Below, one piece after another: positions 15,966-24,908 of a stretch of 64,000 bases of DNA. The notes under the pieces are model-generated. The model made no database searches and was not told where the DNA came from. It saw only the letters and a list, made by a program, of their open reading frames with translations. Origin of the DNA: SYOC01 sp964441775. Its GTDB lineage: Bacteria; Desulfobacterota; Binatia; Bin18. How positions within the stretch are numbered: position 1 is the stretch's first letter; every line of letters starts with the position of its first letter. The stretch is taken from positions 1 through 64,000 of the forward strand of contig CAYTVL010000022.1 in assembly GCA_964441775.1 (NCBI GenBank), read 5' to 3'. Position numbers and translations under genes: made by a program.

Positions 15966-17285
15966 ATGCCGAGGACGACTACACACCAATACTTGCGTTC
16001 ACTGTGGTTGACTGTGGGGCTTGCTGTTGCACTCCTGCTGAACTGGGGGAGATGGTCGCTTGTGTCCGCTGATCCAGATCGCAGCTATCAAGCTGTGCGC
16101 AAGTGGCTGGAGGAATATCGCGACACGAAGCCCAATTTTCAACCTGGTGAACATCTCACCAGCAAAGATATCGAGCGCATCAAGCCGTTCCTTCCGCAGC
16201 CTGCCTGGGAGTATTATTTCTTTAACGACATGGACATGGAGATCGCCGCCACGGGTACGTACCCTCCTCCAGCAGAGTGGGGGAAGCATATGACGACCGG
16301 CTATTATCTCGATGATCAGGGTGCGCTCTTTGGCTTTAATGGCGGCGGGTTTCCGTTCTCGGAGATTAAACCTGATGATCCCTACGCCGCGCTGAAAGTG
16401 TACTGGAACACGTTCTGGCATCCCGGACACAGCGATTATTTTATGCCGATGGTGGCCTGGGGGCGCAGCGTCAAAGGACAGCTTGACCGTGAGTTTGAAT
16501 TCGTCTCGACCTCCGCCGAGTATGCCAAAGGTGAGGCTTGTCTCGTGCCCGGCTATGAGGGCGTGAAGTCGAAGTCGATCATGGAGTTTCGCAGCCCCCG
16601 TGATCTCGCGGGTACGCGCAACCTGACGGTTGAATACACCGATCCTTATAAAGAGAGCGACGCGTGGCTCTATTCTCCCGTTCAGCGCAAACCTCGGCGT
16701 GTGCTTTCCTCTGAACGCACGGGCGAGACACAGGGAATGGATTTCATCCGTGACGACTCGATGGGGTTTGGCGGCAAGGTGCATGAGCAAACGTGGACCT
16801 ATCTTGGCAAGAAGTGGGTGCTTGCTACCGTCAACGTGCCTACCCATCCCGAAGCTGGAGGCCCGGACCTATGGGTGCCGAACCACACGCGCTGGGAGCC
16901 GCGTCTCGTGCACGTGCTGGAATTAGTCCCACGCAGCCCAAGCCACCCGTATGGGCATAAACTGATTTACATCGACGCCGAGATTTATTGGAACGTCTGG
17001 TTGACGGCGTATGACAAGAAAGATCAGTTGTTGCGTCTCGGCCAAGACTTCCTCAAATACTCCGAGAGCTATGCGACCGAAGAGGCCAAGCAGGCTCCGT
17101 TCGTGCAGAATGACTACTCTAAGAATCTGGGCGAGAATGTTTTCTTGCATGTCGGTAACAATGTGATCAACGCGCAAAAGCCACATGCGACCTACACGCA
17201 TTGTTATGTCGTGCGCAAGGAGTTTTCCTCCGGCGGCGCGAAACAGTTTTACTCGGTACGCAATATGGTCAACGGTAGACGATGA
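15966..17285 (+). CDS. DUF1329 family exported protein
   Basis: 439 residues with an N-terminal signal peptide (LRSLWLTVGLAVALLLNWGR). The body matches DUF1329, a LolA/LolB-like beta fold: VKGQLDREFEFVSTSAEY, DAWLYSPVQRKPRRVLSSER, AEIYWNVWLTAYDKKDQLLR. DUF1329 proteins are common in organisms that degrade aliphatic or aromatic compounds and often sit near RND exporters of the MMPL type; none is seen here. AAGGAGG precedes the ATG. Probably periplasmic or outer-membrane associated; function unknown. Confidence 0.88.
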   Translation: MPRTTTHQYLRSLWLTVGLAVALLLNWGRWSLVSADPDRSYQAVRKWLEEYRDTKPNFQPGEHLTSKDIERIKPFLPQPAWEYYFFNDMDMEIAATGTYPPPAEWGKHMTTGYYLDDQGALFGFNGGGFPFSEIKPDDPYAALKVYWNTFWHPGHSDYFMPMVAWGRSVKGQLDREFEFVSTSAEYAKGEACLVPGYEGVKSKSIMEFRSPRDLAGTRNLTVEYTDPYKESDAWLYSPVQRKPRRVLSSERTGETQGMDFIRDDSMGFGGKVHEQTWTYLGKKWVLATVNVPTHPEAGGPDLWVPNHTRWEPRLVHVLELVPRSPSHPYGHKLIYIDAEIYWNVWLTAYDKKDQLLRLGQDFLKYSESYATEEAKQAPFVQNDYSKNLGENVFLHVGNNVINAQKPHATYTHCYVVRKEFSSGGAKQFYSVRNMVNGRR

Positions 17286-17426
17286 AAATACTGTGAGGCG
17301 TAAGAGGGAAGGCGACGCCGCAAAATAGCAACGGCCTTCCCATCAAAGAAGATGATCGTGAGTCTCACTGGCTGTTAGGGCGTCGCCCGGATGACCACCC
17401 GGGGCTCTCGGACCTGGGCCTTTAAT

Positions 17427-18650
17427 TTAGCTCAGCTCCTTACTCGAATATCCCAGAATTCGTCGGGCAATAATCATCAGGTTGATCTGTTGCGTGCCCT
17501 CGAAGATGTCGTTGATCTTAGCGTCGCGCATCCATTTTTCTAGAAGATTTTTGCGCGAGTACCCGAGCGGACCAAGCAGTTCGACGGCTTTCTGCGTCAC
17601 TTGGGTAACCGCGAGCCCCGCCTTGGCTTTGGCCATCGAGGCCTCCAAGCTGTTATGCAGGCCTTGGTCCATCATCCACGATGTGCGCCAAGCGAGCAGC
17701 CGCGCCGCTTGAAGATTCGCTTCCATCTCCATGAAGTCGCGTTCGACAGTTGTCAACTTTGTCGGGGAGACATGGTAACGAATAGCGACGCCTTCTTTCT
17801 GGAGCGTGTCGCGGACAAAATCAACAGCGGCGCGGCCAATGCCAATGGCGCTAGCAGCGACGATGGGACGTGTAGCATCAAATGTCGCCATGACGCCTTT
17901 GAAGCCTTCGGTGGATTGTTTCACTTCCGGGCTGCCGAGGATATTTTCCAACGGGATGCGACAGTCTTCAAACACCAGCATGGCGGTGTCCGAGGCGCGG
18001 ATGCCCATCTTGTCTTCTACTTTGGCAACCGTCATGCCTGGCGTGTGGTGGTCCACAATAAAAGCCTTAATACCGGCGCGTCCGGCGGACTTGTCCACTG
18101 TCGCCCACACGACGACAAACCCTTCCGACTTTTCCACCGCCATCTTGCCGCTAGTGCAAAAAATCTTTGTTCCGTTCAACACCCAAGCATCGCCATCGCG
18201 CACTGCCGTCGTGGTGATGGCCGCAGAATCGGAACCGCAGCCCGGTTCGGTGATCGCCATCGCGCCCCATTTGGGCTCACCGTCGCGGAAGCGCGCGAGA
18301 AAACGTTCCTTTTGTTCTGGCGTACCCGCCGCCATCACGGCGGCCCCGCCGAGCCCAGAGTTGGGGATACTTAAATAGAGACCGGCGTCGCCCCAGGAGA
18401 GTTCTTCAATGACAATGGCCATGCGCACCTGGCGTTCGGAGGTCTTGCGCTCTCCTTTTCCTTCTCTCTTTTCGCTGCCGACGCTGACCATGCCATTAGT
18501 GGCGGTCCACATCATGTTGATCCAGTCCATTGGTTTTTCATGCTCACGCTCGTCGTACTCGCGGGAAATCGGGCGCATCGTCGATTCGGCCATCATGTGG
18601 ACCATAGTGCGGGCGTTTTCGGTTTCTGGGGAAAGAGAAAAATCAATCAC
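17427..18650 (-). CDS. Acyl-CoA dehydrogenase
   Basis: 407 residues, full length. It contains the family signatures AITEPGCGSDSAAI (acyl-CoA/FAD loop) and LLGPLGYSRKN, and the catalytic glutamate in IFEGTQQIN (Glu384). It oxidises an acyl-CoA at the alpha-beta bond with FAD and passes electrons to ETF. The chain-length specificity is not readable. It is on the same strand as a second acyl-CoA dehydrogenase 130 bases upstream, so the pair may act on one degradation pathway or form a heteromer. Confidence 0.92.
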   Translation of the reverse strand: MIDFSLSPETENARTMVHMMAESTMRPISREYDEREHEKPMDWINMMWTATNGMVSVGSEKREGKGERKTSERQVRMAIVIEELSWGDAGLYLSIPNSGLGGAAVMAAGTPEQKERFLARFRDGEPKWGAMAITEPGCGSDSAAITTTAVRDGDAWVLNGTKIFCTSGKMAVEKSEGFVVVWATVDKSAGRAGIKAFIVDHHTPGMTVAKVEDKMGIRASDTAMLVFEDCRIPLENILGSPEVKQSTEGFKGVMATFDATRPIVAASAIGIGRAAVDFVRDTLQKEGVAIRYHVSPTKLTTVERDFMEMEANLQAARLLAWRTSWMMDQGLHNSLEASMAKAKAGLAVTQVTQKAVELLGPLGYSRKNLLEKWMRDAKINDIFEGTQQINLMIIARRILGYSSKELS

Positions 18651-18753
18651 GTTCGACCTCCAGTAAATCCGTGAGCAGCGTCTATTGAATGATTGAACCG
18701 TCGCAGGATTGAATCATTGCGGGGACAGTGAGCGATCACCGTATGGTCTCCAA

Positions 18754-18777
18754 TGACTCAATGACCCGATGACTCAA
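18754..18777. repeat. Three tandem 8-bp repeats
   Basis: TGACTCAA, TGACCCGA, TGACTCAA in direct succession, in the 130-base gap between the two acyl-CoA dehydrogenase genes and just after the stop of the upstream one. No function assigned. Confidence 0.5.
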
Positions 18778-18780
18778 TTC

Positions 18781-19890
18781 TCACACAATCGCCAATCCTT
18801 CAAACGTGGCGAATCCACGTCCGTTGCGAAGCCACATTTCGACCGGATGGTCGCGAATGTAGCCGTGTCCGCCAAGGATTTGCAACGCATTATCTGTCAC
18901 CTTCAGCACCGTGTTTGCAGCGTAATTCTTTGCCAGACACGCTTCACGTGTGGCGCCGGACACTCCCGCACTGATGGGAAGGTCCAGCCCCGCCTCGATT
19001 TTCCACGCCGCTTCCCAGGTGAGCAAACGCGCCGCGTCAATTTCCGTCGCCATCTCCGCGAGCATGAAGGCGATGGCTTGTTTCTGGGCGATCGCCGTCC
19101 CAAAAGCGCGTCGGTCTTTCGCGTAGTCACGTGCGTACTCAAAGGCGGCGCGCGCCACCCCAACCGCCAGAGAAGCCAACGCGACTCTAGAGCGATTGAA
19201 CATCAGCGAGAGATCGCCAACTAAACGGGCAGAAGCGGGAACGCGGCAGGTGTCCAGCGTCACCTCATACGTAGCCACGGCTTTCAGACCCATATTCTTT
19301 TCACGTTCAGTGATGGTAAGGCCCGGCGCGCTACGGGGCACGAGAAACGCTGCGGGGCCATCAGGGCTTTGGGTGTAGACCAGAAGATGGAGGGCTTCTG
19401 CAGCAAGGGGAACATAACATTTAGTGCCGTTCAGAAGGAAGTCTCCATTGTGCGTGGTGGCTGTGGCGGCGAAGGCATTGACATCAAAACCAAAGCGCGG
19501 CTCCATGACTGCTGCGGTTCCCGCCGTGAACTCTGCACCTGCATATGTCGGTAGCACTTGCTGTTGCTGCTCCGTTGTACCGAGCGCGACAACCGGTTGA
19601 ATAACAAGCCGCGGAGCTAACATATGGAGGGCAATAGCCAGATCGCCCCAAGCGAGTTCTTCGCAGACTAAAGCCCCGGTGAGAGCGGAGGGCATTTCTC
19701 CTGCTCCGCCTAATATCTCAGGAATGCTGCTTTGCACCAATTCTAGTTCCCACGCTCGTTGAATAAGAGGGCTCGGAATCTGACCGCTTTCGTCCGCGTC
19801 ATGAGCGACAGGACGTATTTGCTCCCGCGCGAAGTCGGCGACCGTGTCGCGAATGAGTTGTTGTTCTTCTGTCGGCTGAAAATTGACCAT
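18781..19890 (-). CDS. Acyl-CoA dehydrogenase, divergent, short C-terminus
   Basis: 369 residues. The N-terminal helical domain begins FQPTEEQQLIRDTVADFARE. The middle domain reads AAVMEPRFGFDVNAFAATA, where the usual TEPxxGSD loop has become MEPRFGFDVN. The C-terminal domain has RRAFGTAIAQKQAIAFMLAE and ILGGHGYIRDHPVEMWLRN. It ends at FEGLAIV, only six residues after the catalytic-type Glu364, whereas the neighbouring paralogue continues for more than 20. Loss of the canonical TEPGSGSD loop and a clipped end suggest an altered substrate or a heteromeric partner of the adjacent enzyme. Confidence 0.88.
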   Translation of the reverse strand: MVNFQPTEEQQLIRDTVADFAREQIRPVAHDADESGQIPSPLIQRAWELELVQSSIPEILGGAGEMPSALTGALVCEELAWGDLAIALHMLAPRLVIQPVVALGTTEQQQQVLPTYAGAEFTAGTAAVMEPRFGFDVNAFAATATTHNGDFLLNGTKCYVPLAAEALHLLVYTQSPDGPAAFLVPRSAPGLTITEREKNMGLKAVATYEVTLDTCRVPASARLVGDLSLMFNRSRVALASLAVGVARAAFEYARDYAKDRRAFGTAIAQKQAIAFMLAEMATEIDAARLLTWEAAWKIEAGLDLPISAGVSGATREACLAKNYAANTVLKVTDNALQILGGHGYIRDHPVEMWLRNGRGFATFEGLAIV

Positions 19891-19991
19891 GTAGACTGCC
19901 TTCCTCCATCAAGAGAAATGACCCTGTATCTTTCCTATAGTACCACGGTCCAAGGGGGCGACCAGAGGGGAGAAAAATGAGGTCGGCGGCG

Positions 19992-22130
19992 TCAGTCGTT
20001 TTGCAAGGGGAGCCACACTTGAAACGTTGACCCCTTGCCCAGGGCGCTCTCGACGGCAATCGTGCCGCCGAGCATGGTGACCAATTGCCGGACGATGTAG
20101 AGCCCCAGCCCGACGCCTTTTTTATTTTGTGTACTTACAGTAGCCACTTGTCGGAATGGCTCGAAAATGAAGGGCAGCATCTCCGGAGAAAGACCGATGC
20201 CGGTATCTTGGACAGAGAAGAGCATCCCGTCGTTTTGCTTGCATGCAGCAACGGTAATACTCCCCACTTCGGTGAATTTTAGCGCGTTGGTCAGGAGATT
20301 CTTGAGAATCATGCGGAGCTTGGCGGCGTCGGTCCGCAAGGATGGGAGCGAAGCCTCGGCTTTCCACTCAAGCGTCAACGAAGAACTTCGTTCCAACTGA
20401 TCGACGTCTGTGGCAAGATCCGCAAAAAAGGCGGGAACGTGAATGTCCTGAAGGGCAAGCGGGACATAGTGGTTTTGCAGACGGCTGAGATCGAGGGTAG
20501 AGGTGACAAGGTCAAGTAGTTCTCGTGCGCTTTCATTCATTCTCGTCAGAATGCGTTCTTGCTCGGTTGTCAGAGAACCAAACGTTTTGTCTTGCAGCAC
20601 CTCATTGTAGCCCAACAGGATATTGAGTGGTGTCCGCAGTTCATGCGACACAGAACCAATAAATTCCTCTTTGATGCGATTTGCTCGTACTAATTCTTCA
20701 AACAGCTTAGCATTGGCAAGCGCCAATGAAGCGAGGTGTGAAATTCCCCTGGCGATACGTTTATACCGTGGAGCAACCTGTTTGCCGCGCCGATACCAAA
20801 TCCTTTGCACCCCGATGATCTTGCTTCCCTGATACAGAGGAAAGTACAGGGCTGTCGCGACGCGCAAGCGTTGCATGACACTGCGTTCAATTGGATCTCG
20901 AATCTCTTCCGTAGAGCGTTCAATCACACCTTCCCGCTCTAAGTATGAAAAGAGATGAGCAAAGCGTTCCGGCGGGACACTGAAGGCGCGGCGCGCTTCG
21001 GTTTGTTCAGCCGTCTCTCCATAACCGGCGACGACCTTGTACGCCTTCTCCGCAGGGCTCCAGAGCATGGTGTAGCCGTAGTCGCCAGCGAGAGTCTCGG
21101 TGGCGACCTGACAGAGTCGCTCCACTGCGGCGGTGGTGTTGAGCGACGCGAGCATTTCTTGACCAAAGCAAGCAAAAGCAGCCTGCACCTCGCTCTCTTC
21201 TTTGATTTGATCTTCTATGCGTCGCCGCTCGGTGATGTCCCGAATAATGGCTTGATACCCCACCGGAATGTTGTGCTGGTTGCGAATAAAACGTCCGCGG
21301 ACTTCGACAGGAACACAAGAGCCATCCTTGCGCACGGTAGCAATCTCGTACGTTGAGGTGATGGAGTCGCCACGCAATGCTTTTCTGACACGTTCGGCAA
21401 TGATAGCCGAAGAGTCAGGGTTGAGGAACCGAGAATAATGGCCGCCGAGCAAGTCTTCTTGTGTCCATCCCGTCAGTATTTCTGTGGCCTGATTCACGCC
21501 AGTGACGATACCGTCTATGGAAAACGTGCAAATCACGTCGTTGGCGTCTTCGACCAGGCGGCGATACCGCGCCTCGCTCTCTTGCAACGCTTCTGTGAGG
21601 CGGGCGCGCTCAATAGCGAGCGCCGCTTCATCGCTCAGCAGTTGGAGGAGGTGGATATCGTCCTCAGTCGCGGCTCGATGCGCGGCATATCCCAAGACGA
21701 GCACACCAACGGCCTTTTCTCCGTTCATGAGCGGTGCGCACCAAATATCTCGAACAAAAGGATAGCGGGTGCGTAGACGTTCACTCCACAGCGACGTCTC
21801 CGGAAGATGGGGAACAATGACCGGCGCTTTTTTGCGAAAAGCCAGCGTGACCGGACCATTTTCTGCTTCTGAAGCGATTTGCACATGTTCTTGACGGACC
21901 ATGTCGAGATCAAGACCGTAACTGGTTACGCCACTCAGTTCGGTCCCTTCTGCATTTGCGAGCCCGAGGAATCCATAGTCCGCCCCAAGCAGGTTTTTGG
22001 CCCGCGCGAATACATGGTCGGCAATGGTCTGAACATCTGGAGCACGCGCTAGGTCGCGGACGAATTGGTACAACGCGCTTTGTGGTCGCATGGAAGGGAG
22101 AGGAGATGAAGCATTGTCGTTTTTCGCCAT
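19992..22130 (-). CDS. Soluble sensor histidine kinase GAF-PAS-GAF-HisKA-HATPase
   Basis: 712 residues with no membrane span. GAF at about 30-175 (DYGFLGLANAEG, IWCAPLMNGEKAVGVLVLGY), PAS at 185-300 (ANDVICTFSIDGIV, GYQAIIRDITERR) and a second GAF at 318-475. HisKA carries the phospho-accepting His496 in SVSHELRTPLN, and HATPase_c at 595-710 has LKNLLTNALKFTEVG (N box), DTGIGLSPEMLPFIF (G1) and GVGLGLYIVRQLV (G2). It should autophosphorylate in response to cytoplasmic small-molecule or redox signals. No response regulator is adjacent, so it is an orphan kinase; the receiver-only protein at 38.6-39.1 kb could be a partner, but that is speculation. Confidence 0.93.
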   Translation of the reverse strand: MAKNDNASSPLPSMRPQSALYQFVRDLARAPDVQTIADHVFARAKNLLGADYGFLGLANAEGTELSGVTSYGLDLDMVRQEHVQIASEAENGPVTLAFRKKAPVIVPHLPETSLWSERLRTRYPFVRDIWCAPLMNGEKAVGVLVLGYAAHRAATEDDIHLLQLLSDEAALAIERARLTEALQESEARYRRLVEDANDVICTFSIDGIVTGVNQATEILTGWTQEDLLGGHYSRFLNPDSSAIIAERVRKALRGDSITSTYEIATVRKDGSCVPVEVRGRFIRNQHNIPVGYQAIIRDITERRRIEDQIKEESEVQAAFACFGQEMLASLNTTAAVERLCQVATETLAGDYGYTMLWSPAEKAYKVVAGYGETAEQTEARRAFSVPPERFAHLFSYLEREGVIERSTEEIRDPIERSVMQRLRVATALYFPLYQGSKIIGVQRIWYRRGKQVAPRYKRIARGISHLASLALANAKLFEELVRANRIKEEFIGSVSHELRTPLNILLGYNEVLQDKTFGSLTTEQERILTRMNESARELLDLVTSTLDLSRLQNHYVPLALQDIHVPAFFADLATDVDQLERSSSLTLEWKAEASLPSLRTDAAKLRMILKNLLTNALKFTEVGSITVAACKQNDGMLFSVQDTGIGLSPEMLPFIFEPFRQVATVSTQNKKGVGLGLYIVRQLVTMLGGTIAVESALGKGSTFQVWLPLQND

Positions 22131-22490
22131 GACCGACTTCCATCTCCTTTCTGTTTTGTCAAAGATGCCACGAAATCATCGCGGTTGGCAACCTCTACTT
22201 GTCAAAGAAGAGAGGTATGCTTTTTTCGCTCAGCGGTGCATGGTAGTGTCCTTCCCAATGCCGCCGGGGAGGGAGCGGGATGCATAACAATTTCTCGGGA
22301 AAAGTATTTTCGGCTCTCTCTGGATTCCAGCTTTCGCTGGAATGACGAACGAGGCAGAGCCGTCATTCCGAGCAAGACCGCAGGCCGCGACCCGGAAGCC
22401 AGTATTTTGATAGGCGCCCGAGGGAGCGTGAGGCGGTGCGCGATCTCACATTTGGTGTAAAATGATCTGTCAGATGATGAGGGGAGAGAT
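22131..22490. other. 360-base intergenic region with a REP-like hairpin
   Basis: Between the divergent histidine kinase and amidase genes. It holds a perfect hairpin ATTCCAGC-tttc-GCTGGAAT at 22324-22343, followed by ATGACGAACG and a further ATTCCGAGCAAGACC copy. This matches the common REP-type intergenic repeat seen in many proteobacterial genomes. No gene seen. Confidence 0.55.
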
Positions 22491-23684
22491 GTGGTTTCGC
22501 CGGGTGACTCTGAAATGATCAATCTACGCATCATGAAGCGCCGCTTGCTGCGCGGCGCCGTACGAGACAATCTCCGCATTGCCAAAGACATTCCGCTGCA
22601 ACGTCACATGTTGCCGAATGCGTTGCGCCTCACGTGGTTTAGCGACGTGGCGATGGCGGCTGTCGTGCTCGCGCTGGCGCCGCTGGTCTACTTTGCCGTG
22701 ACAATGTCAAAAGCATCGCATGCGACAGAACAAACGTCTCTTCCTACAATGGTGGAGCCTGTGTCTCAGCTTGTTGCTCACGGCTTCGTTCCGGGCGCGC
22801 TGAGCGCACCAATAGCGACGGAATTTGTTGACCCTGTCCCACTGTCGCCGCTTGCGGCGCCCGGGCCTGACAACTCAGAACCTGGAAGTCTCGATGAGAG
22901 AGCCGTGCTTGACGTCGAACCTGAGGTGTCCCAACCGCGCGTTCCTGACCCCCGATCGCTTGATTTCAAGGCGTTTGCGCTTGTTGTCAAGAAAATCGTC
23001 ATTGACCCCGGACACGGTGGGGACGATCCTGGGGCGGTTATTGCTCATGGTCTGACGGAAAAAGAAATCACTCTGGATATTGGTTTGCGACTGCGCGCGT
23101 TACTGCTCGATTCCTCCTTTGATGTGCGCATGACGCGAGAGAAAGATGAAACCCGCTCTCTTGTGAAGAGATCCATGTTTGCGAATGAAGAGGAAGGCGA
23201 CCTCTTTGTTTCCATTCACCTGAATTGGGTTATCCCGCGTCAGGCTCGCGTGGTAGAGACGTATTATCTGGGGGCGACTGAGGATAGGACAGTGCTGCAA
23301 CTTGCCGGGGCGGAGAACCGCCAATCCGGATACTCGACCGCGGATTTTCGCCGTTTGCTCGACGGAGTCTACTCTGATATTAAACGTGGCGAATCGCGGA
23401 AACTCGCCGAAGTGATCCAGAGCGAGCTTGCGCGCGCTCTGCACGACACGAACCCTTCTTCAACCTCTCGCGCCGTGAAGACCGCGCCTTTTGTGGTGTT
23501 AGTGGGGGCTAACATGCCGGCGATTCTGACTGAAGTCGCTTGTCTTTCCAACAAGGAGGAAGCGCAGTTACTGGCGACACCGGAATATCGTCAACATATT
23601 GCTCAGGCGCTGTATGCTGGCATTCGCTCCTATGCCAATGCTCTCGACCAGGCGCAGATGAAGAGAAAGGAATCTCCTTCATGA
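22491..23684 (+). CDS. N-acetylmuramoyl-L-alanine amidase (Amidase_3), membrane anchored
   Basis: 397 residues from GTG 22491 with GGGGAGAG just upstream; ATG 22515 is an alternative. One membrane span near residues 54-73 (VAMAAVVLALAPLVYFAVT) is followed by a Pro/Ser-rich periplasmic linker. The zinc amidase domain (about 165-385) has IVIDPGHGGDDPGA (zinc His), EKEITLDIGLRLR (zinc Glu), FVSIHLN (zinc His) and PAILTEVACLSN (catalytic Glu). It cleaves the lactyl-peptide bond in peptidoglycan, as the AmiC enzymes do in daughter-cell separation. Its stop overlaps the start of the MamK-like gene, so the two are translationally coupled. Confidence 0.9.
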   Translation: MVSPGDSEMINLRIMKRRLLRGAVRDNLRIAKDIPLQRHMLPNALRLTWFSDVAMAAVVLALAPLVYFAVTMSKASHATEQTSLPTMVEPVSQLVAHGFVPGALSAPIATEFVDPVPLSPLAAPGPDNSEPGSLDERAVLDVEPEVSQPRVPDPRSLDFKAFALVVKKIVIDPGHGGDDPGAVIAHGLTEKEITLDIGLRLRALLLDSSFDVRMTREKDETRSLVKRSMFANEEEGDLFVSIHLNWVIPRQARVVETYYLGATEDRTVLQLAGAENRQSGYSTADFRRLLDGVYSDIKRGESRKLAEVIQSELARALHDTNPSSTSRAVKTAPFVVLVGANMPAILTEVACLSNKEEAQLLATPEYRQHIAQALYAGIRSYANALDQAQMKRKESPS

Positions 23685-24712
23685 ATCAGACAACTCAGGA
23701 CGTCCTCTATGTCGGTATTGATCTTGGCACCTTTCGTAGTTCCGTGTCGGCTGCAAACGGAGCTCGGCAAGTGATCGAAAGTTGCGTCGGGTGGCCTGTC
23801 GACATGGTTGCTCGCAAGGTCGTGAAAAAATCCGTGCTCGTTGGCCATGAAGCACTAGAGAATCGTTCCATGTTGGACTTCCATCGCCCGCTTGAGCACG
23901 GGGTCATCAAAGAGGGGTCTGAGAAAGATGAAGCGGCCGTTCGTGAACTGCTGCGCCATCTGGTATCCCTGGCGAATGGTGGTCAACGTGAATCTGGCGC
24001 GACCGTGCGCGCCGTGGTGGGAGTGCCGGCTGAGGCGTTCCGCGCCAGTAAACAACGCCTACGCGAAGTTATGAAAGGCATTGCCGACTCGTTGCTGATT
24101 GTGTCGGAGCCGTTTGCCGTGGCCTATGGGTTAGAGGAGCTGCTGCACGCGCTGATTATTGATCTGGGAGCCGGGACGACGGATTTCTGCGTGATGAATG
24201 GACGCTATCCCACCGATGAAGATCAGCGCACGCTCACAAATGCTGGGGATTCTATTGATGAGCAGTTGGCCAAGCTCGTGCGCGATCGCTATCCCCAGGC
24301 TCAATTCTCTATTCACATGGTGCGGGAGTGGAAAGAGAAGTGGAGCTTTGTGGGTGACTCACAGAAGCGCGTGCAAGTGACCGCCCCCGTAGCCGGAAAG
24401 CCAACGCAGTTAGATATCACTGAACAGATGCGCAGCGCCTGTGAGGGATTGTTGCCGCCGGTGACGGAAACTATGCTTGACCTGCTTGCCCGTGTCGAGC
24501 CGGAGTATCAAGAAAAAGTGCGCAATAATATTATTTTGTCCGGCGGAACTTCACTCATTCCTGGGCTCGCTCAGAATTTGCAAACTCGTTTGGCGGAAGT
24601 GGGTGGTGGGCGCGTGCGTACGGTAGAAGACCCAGTGTTCGCCGGCTCGAACGGCGGACTCGCGCTCGCCCTTGACGCTGAGGAGACGGATTGGGAGCAG
24701 TTGACAACGTAA
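23681..24712 (+). CDS. MamK-like bacterial actin
   Basis: 343 residues from ATG 23681 (ATGA overlap with the amidase). The actin/Hsp70 fold motifs are present: phosphate-1 YVGIDLGTFRSSV, phosphate-2 ALIIDLGAGTTDFCVM and adenosine LSGGTSLIPGLAQ. The stretches VGWPVDMVARKVVKK, RPLEHGVIKEG, AVVGVPAEAFRASK, LIVSEPFAVAYGLEELL and NAGDSIDEQLAKL align by eye with the magnetosome actin MamK better than with MreB or ParM. MamK filaments position magnetosomes; no magnetosome genes are in this window. Coupling to a cell-wall amidase suggests a filament that guides peptidoglycan cleavage or positions an organelle. MamK likeness is my recognition and was not computed. Confidence 0.8.
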   Translation: MNQTTQDVLYVGIDLGTFRSSVSAANGARQVIESCVGWPVDMVARKVVKKSVLVGHEALENRSMLDFHRPLEHGVIKEGSEKDEAAVRELLRHLVSLANGGQRESGATVRAVVGVPAEAFRASKQRLREVMKGIADSLLIVSEPFAVAYGLEELLHALIIDLGAGTTDFCVMNGRYPTDEDQRTLTNAGDSIDEQLAKLVRDRYPQAQFSIHMVREWKEKWSFVGDSQKRVQVTAPVAGKPTQLDITEQMRSACEGLLPPVTETMLDLLARVEPEYQEKVRNNIILSGGTSLIPGLAQNLQTRLAEVGGGRVRTVEDPVFAGSNGGLALALDAEETDWEQLTT

Positions 24713-24808
24713 AGTGGGGCCCATGCCGGCTTGTTTCTCAAGCAAGACTCATCCAGAAATCGTCTTAGAGCAAATTTCCTTTGCTTGGATGGCACAGAAG
24801 GGGACGGT

Positions 24809-24866
24809 CCGAGCCGCGCGCGTCAGCAAGCGGCTGAGGAACCGCTCCCTTACGGTCGCGGCTCGG
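24809..24866. repeat. REP-like inverted repeat
   Basis: CCGAGCCGCG (24809-24818) and CGCGGCTCGG (24857-24866) flank a GC-rich centre, in the gap between the convergent MamK-like and serine hydrolase genes. It could act as a bidirectional transcription stop or be a dispersed repeat. Confidence 0.45.
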
Positions 24867-24908
24867 TTCCCGGCGAGCGAAATCCCATACTCTCAATAGT
24901 AAAGCGCT

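Noticed and set aside
15999..16847. 282-codon minus-strand frame
   Set aside because: Antisense shadow of the DUF1329 gene.
17306..17341. Hairpin after the DUF1329 gene as a terminator
   Set aside because: GGGAAGGC/GCCTTCCC can pair but the loop is 20 bases and no T-run follows.
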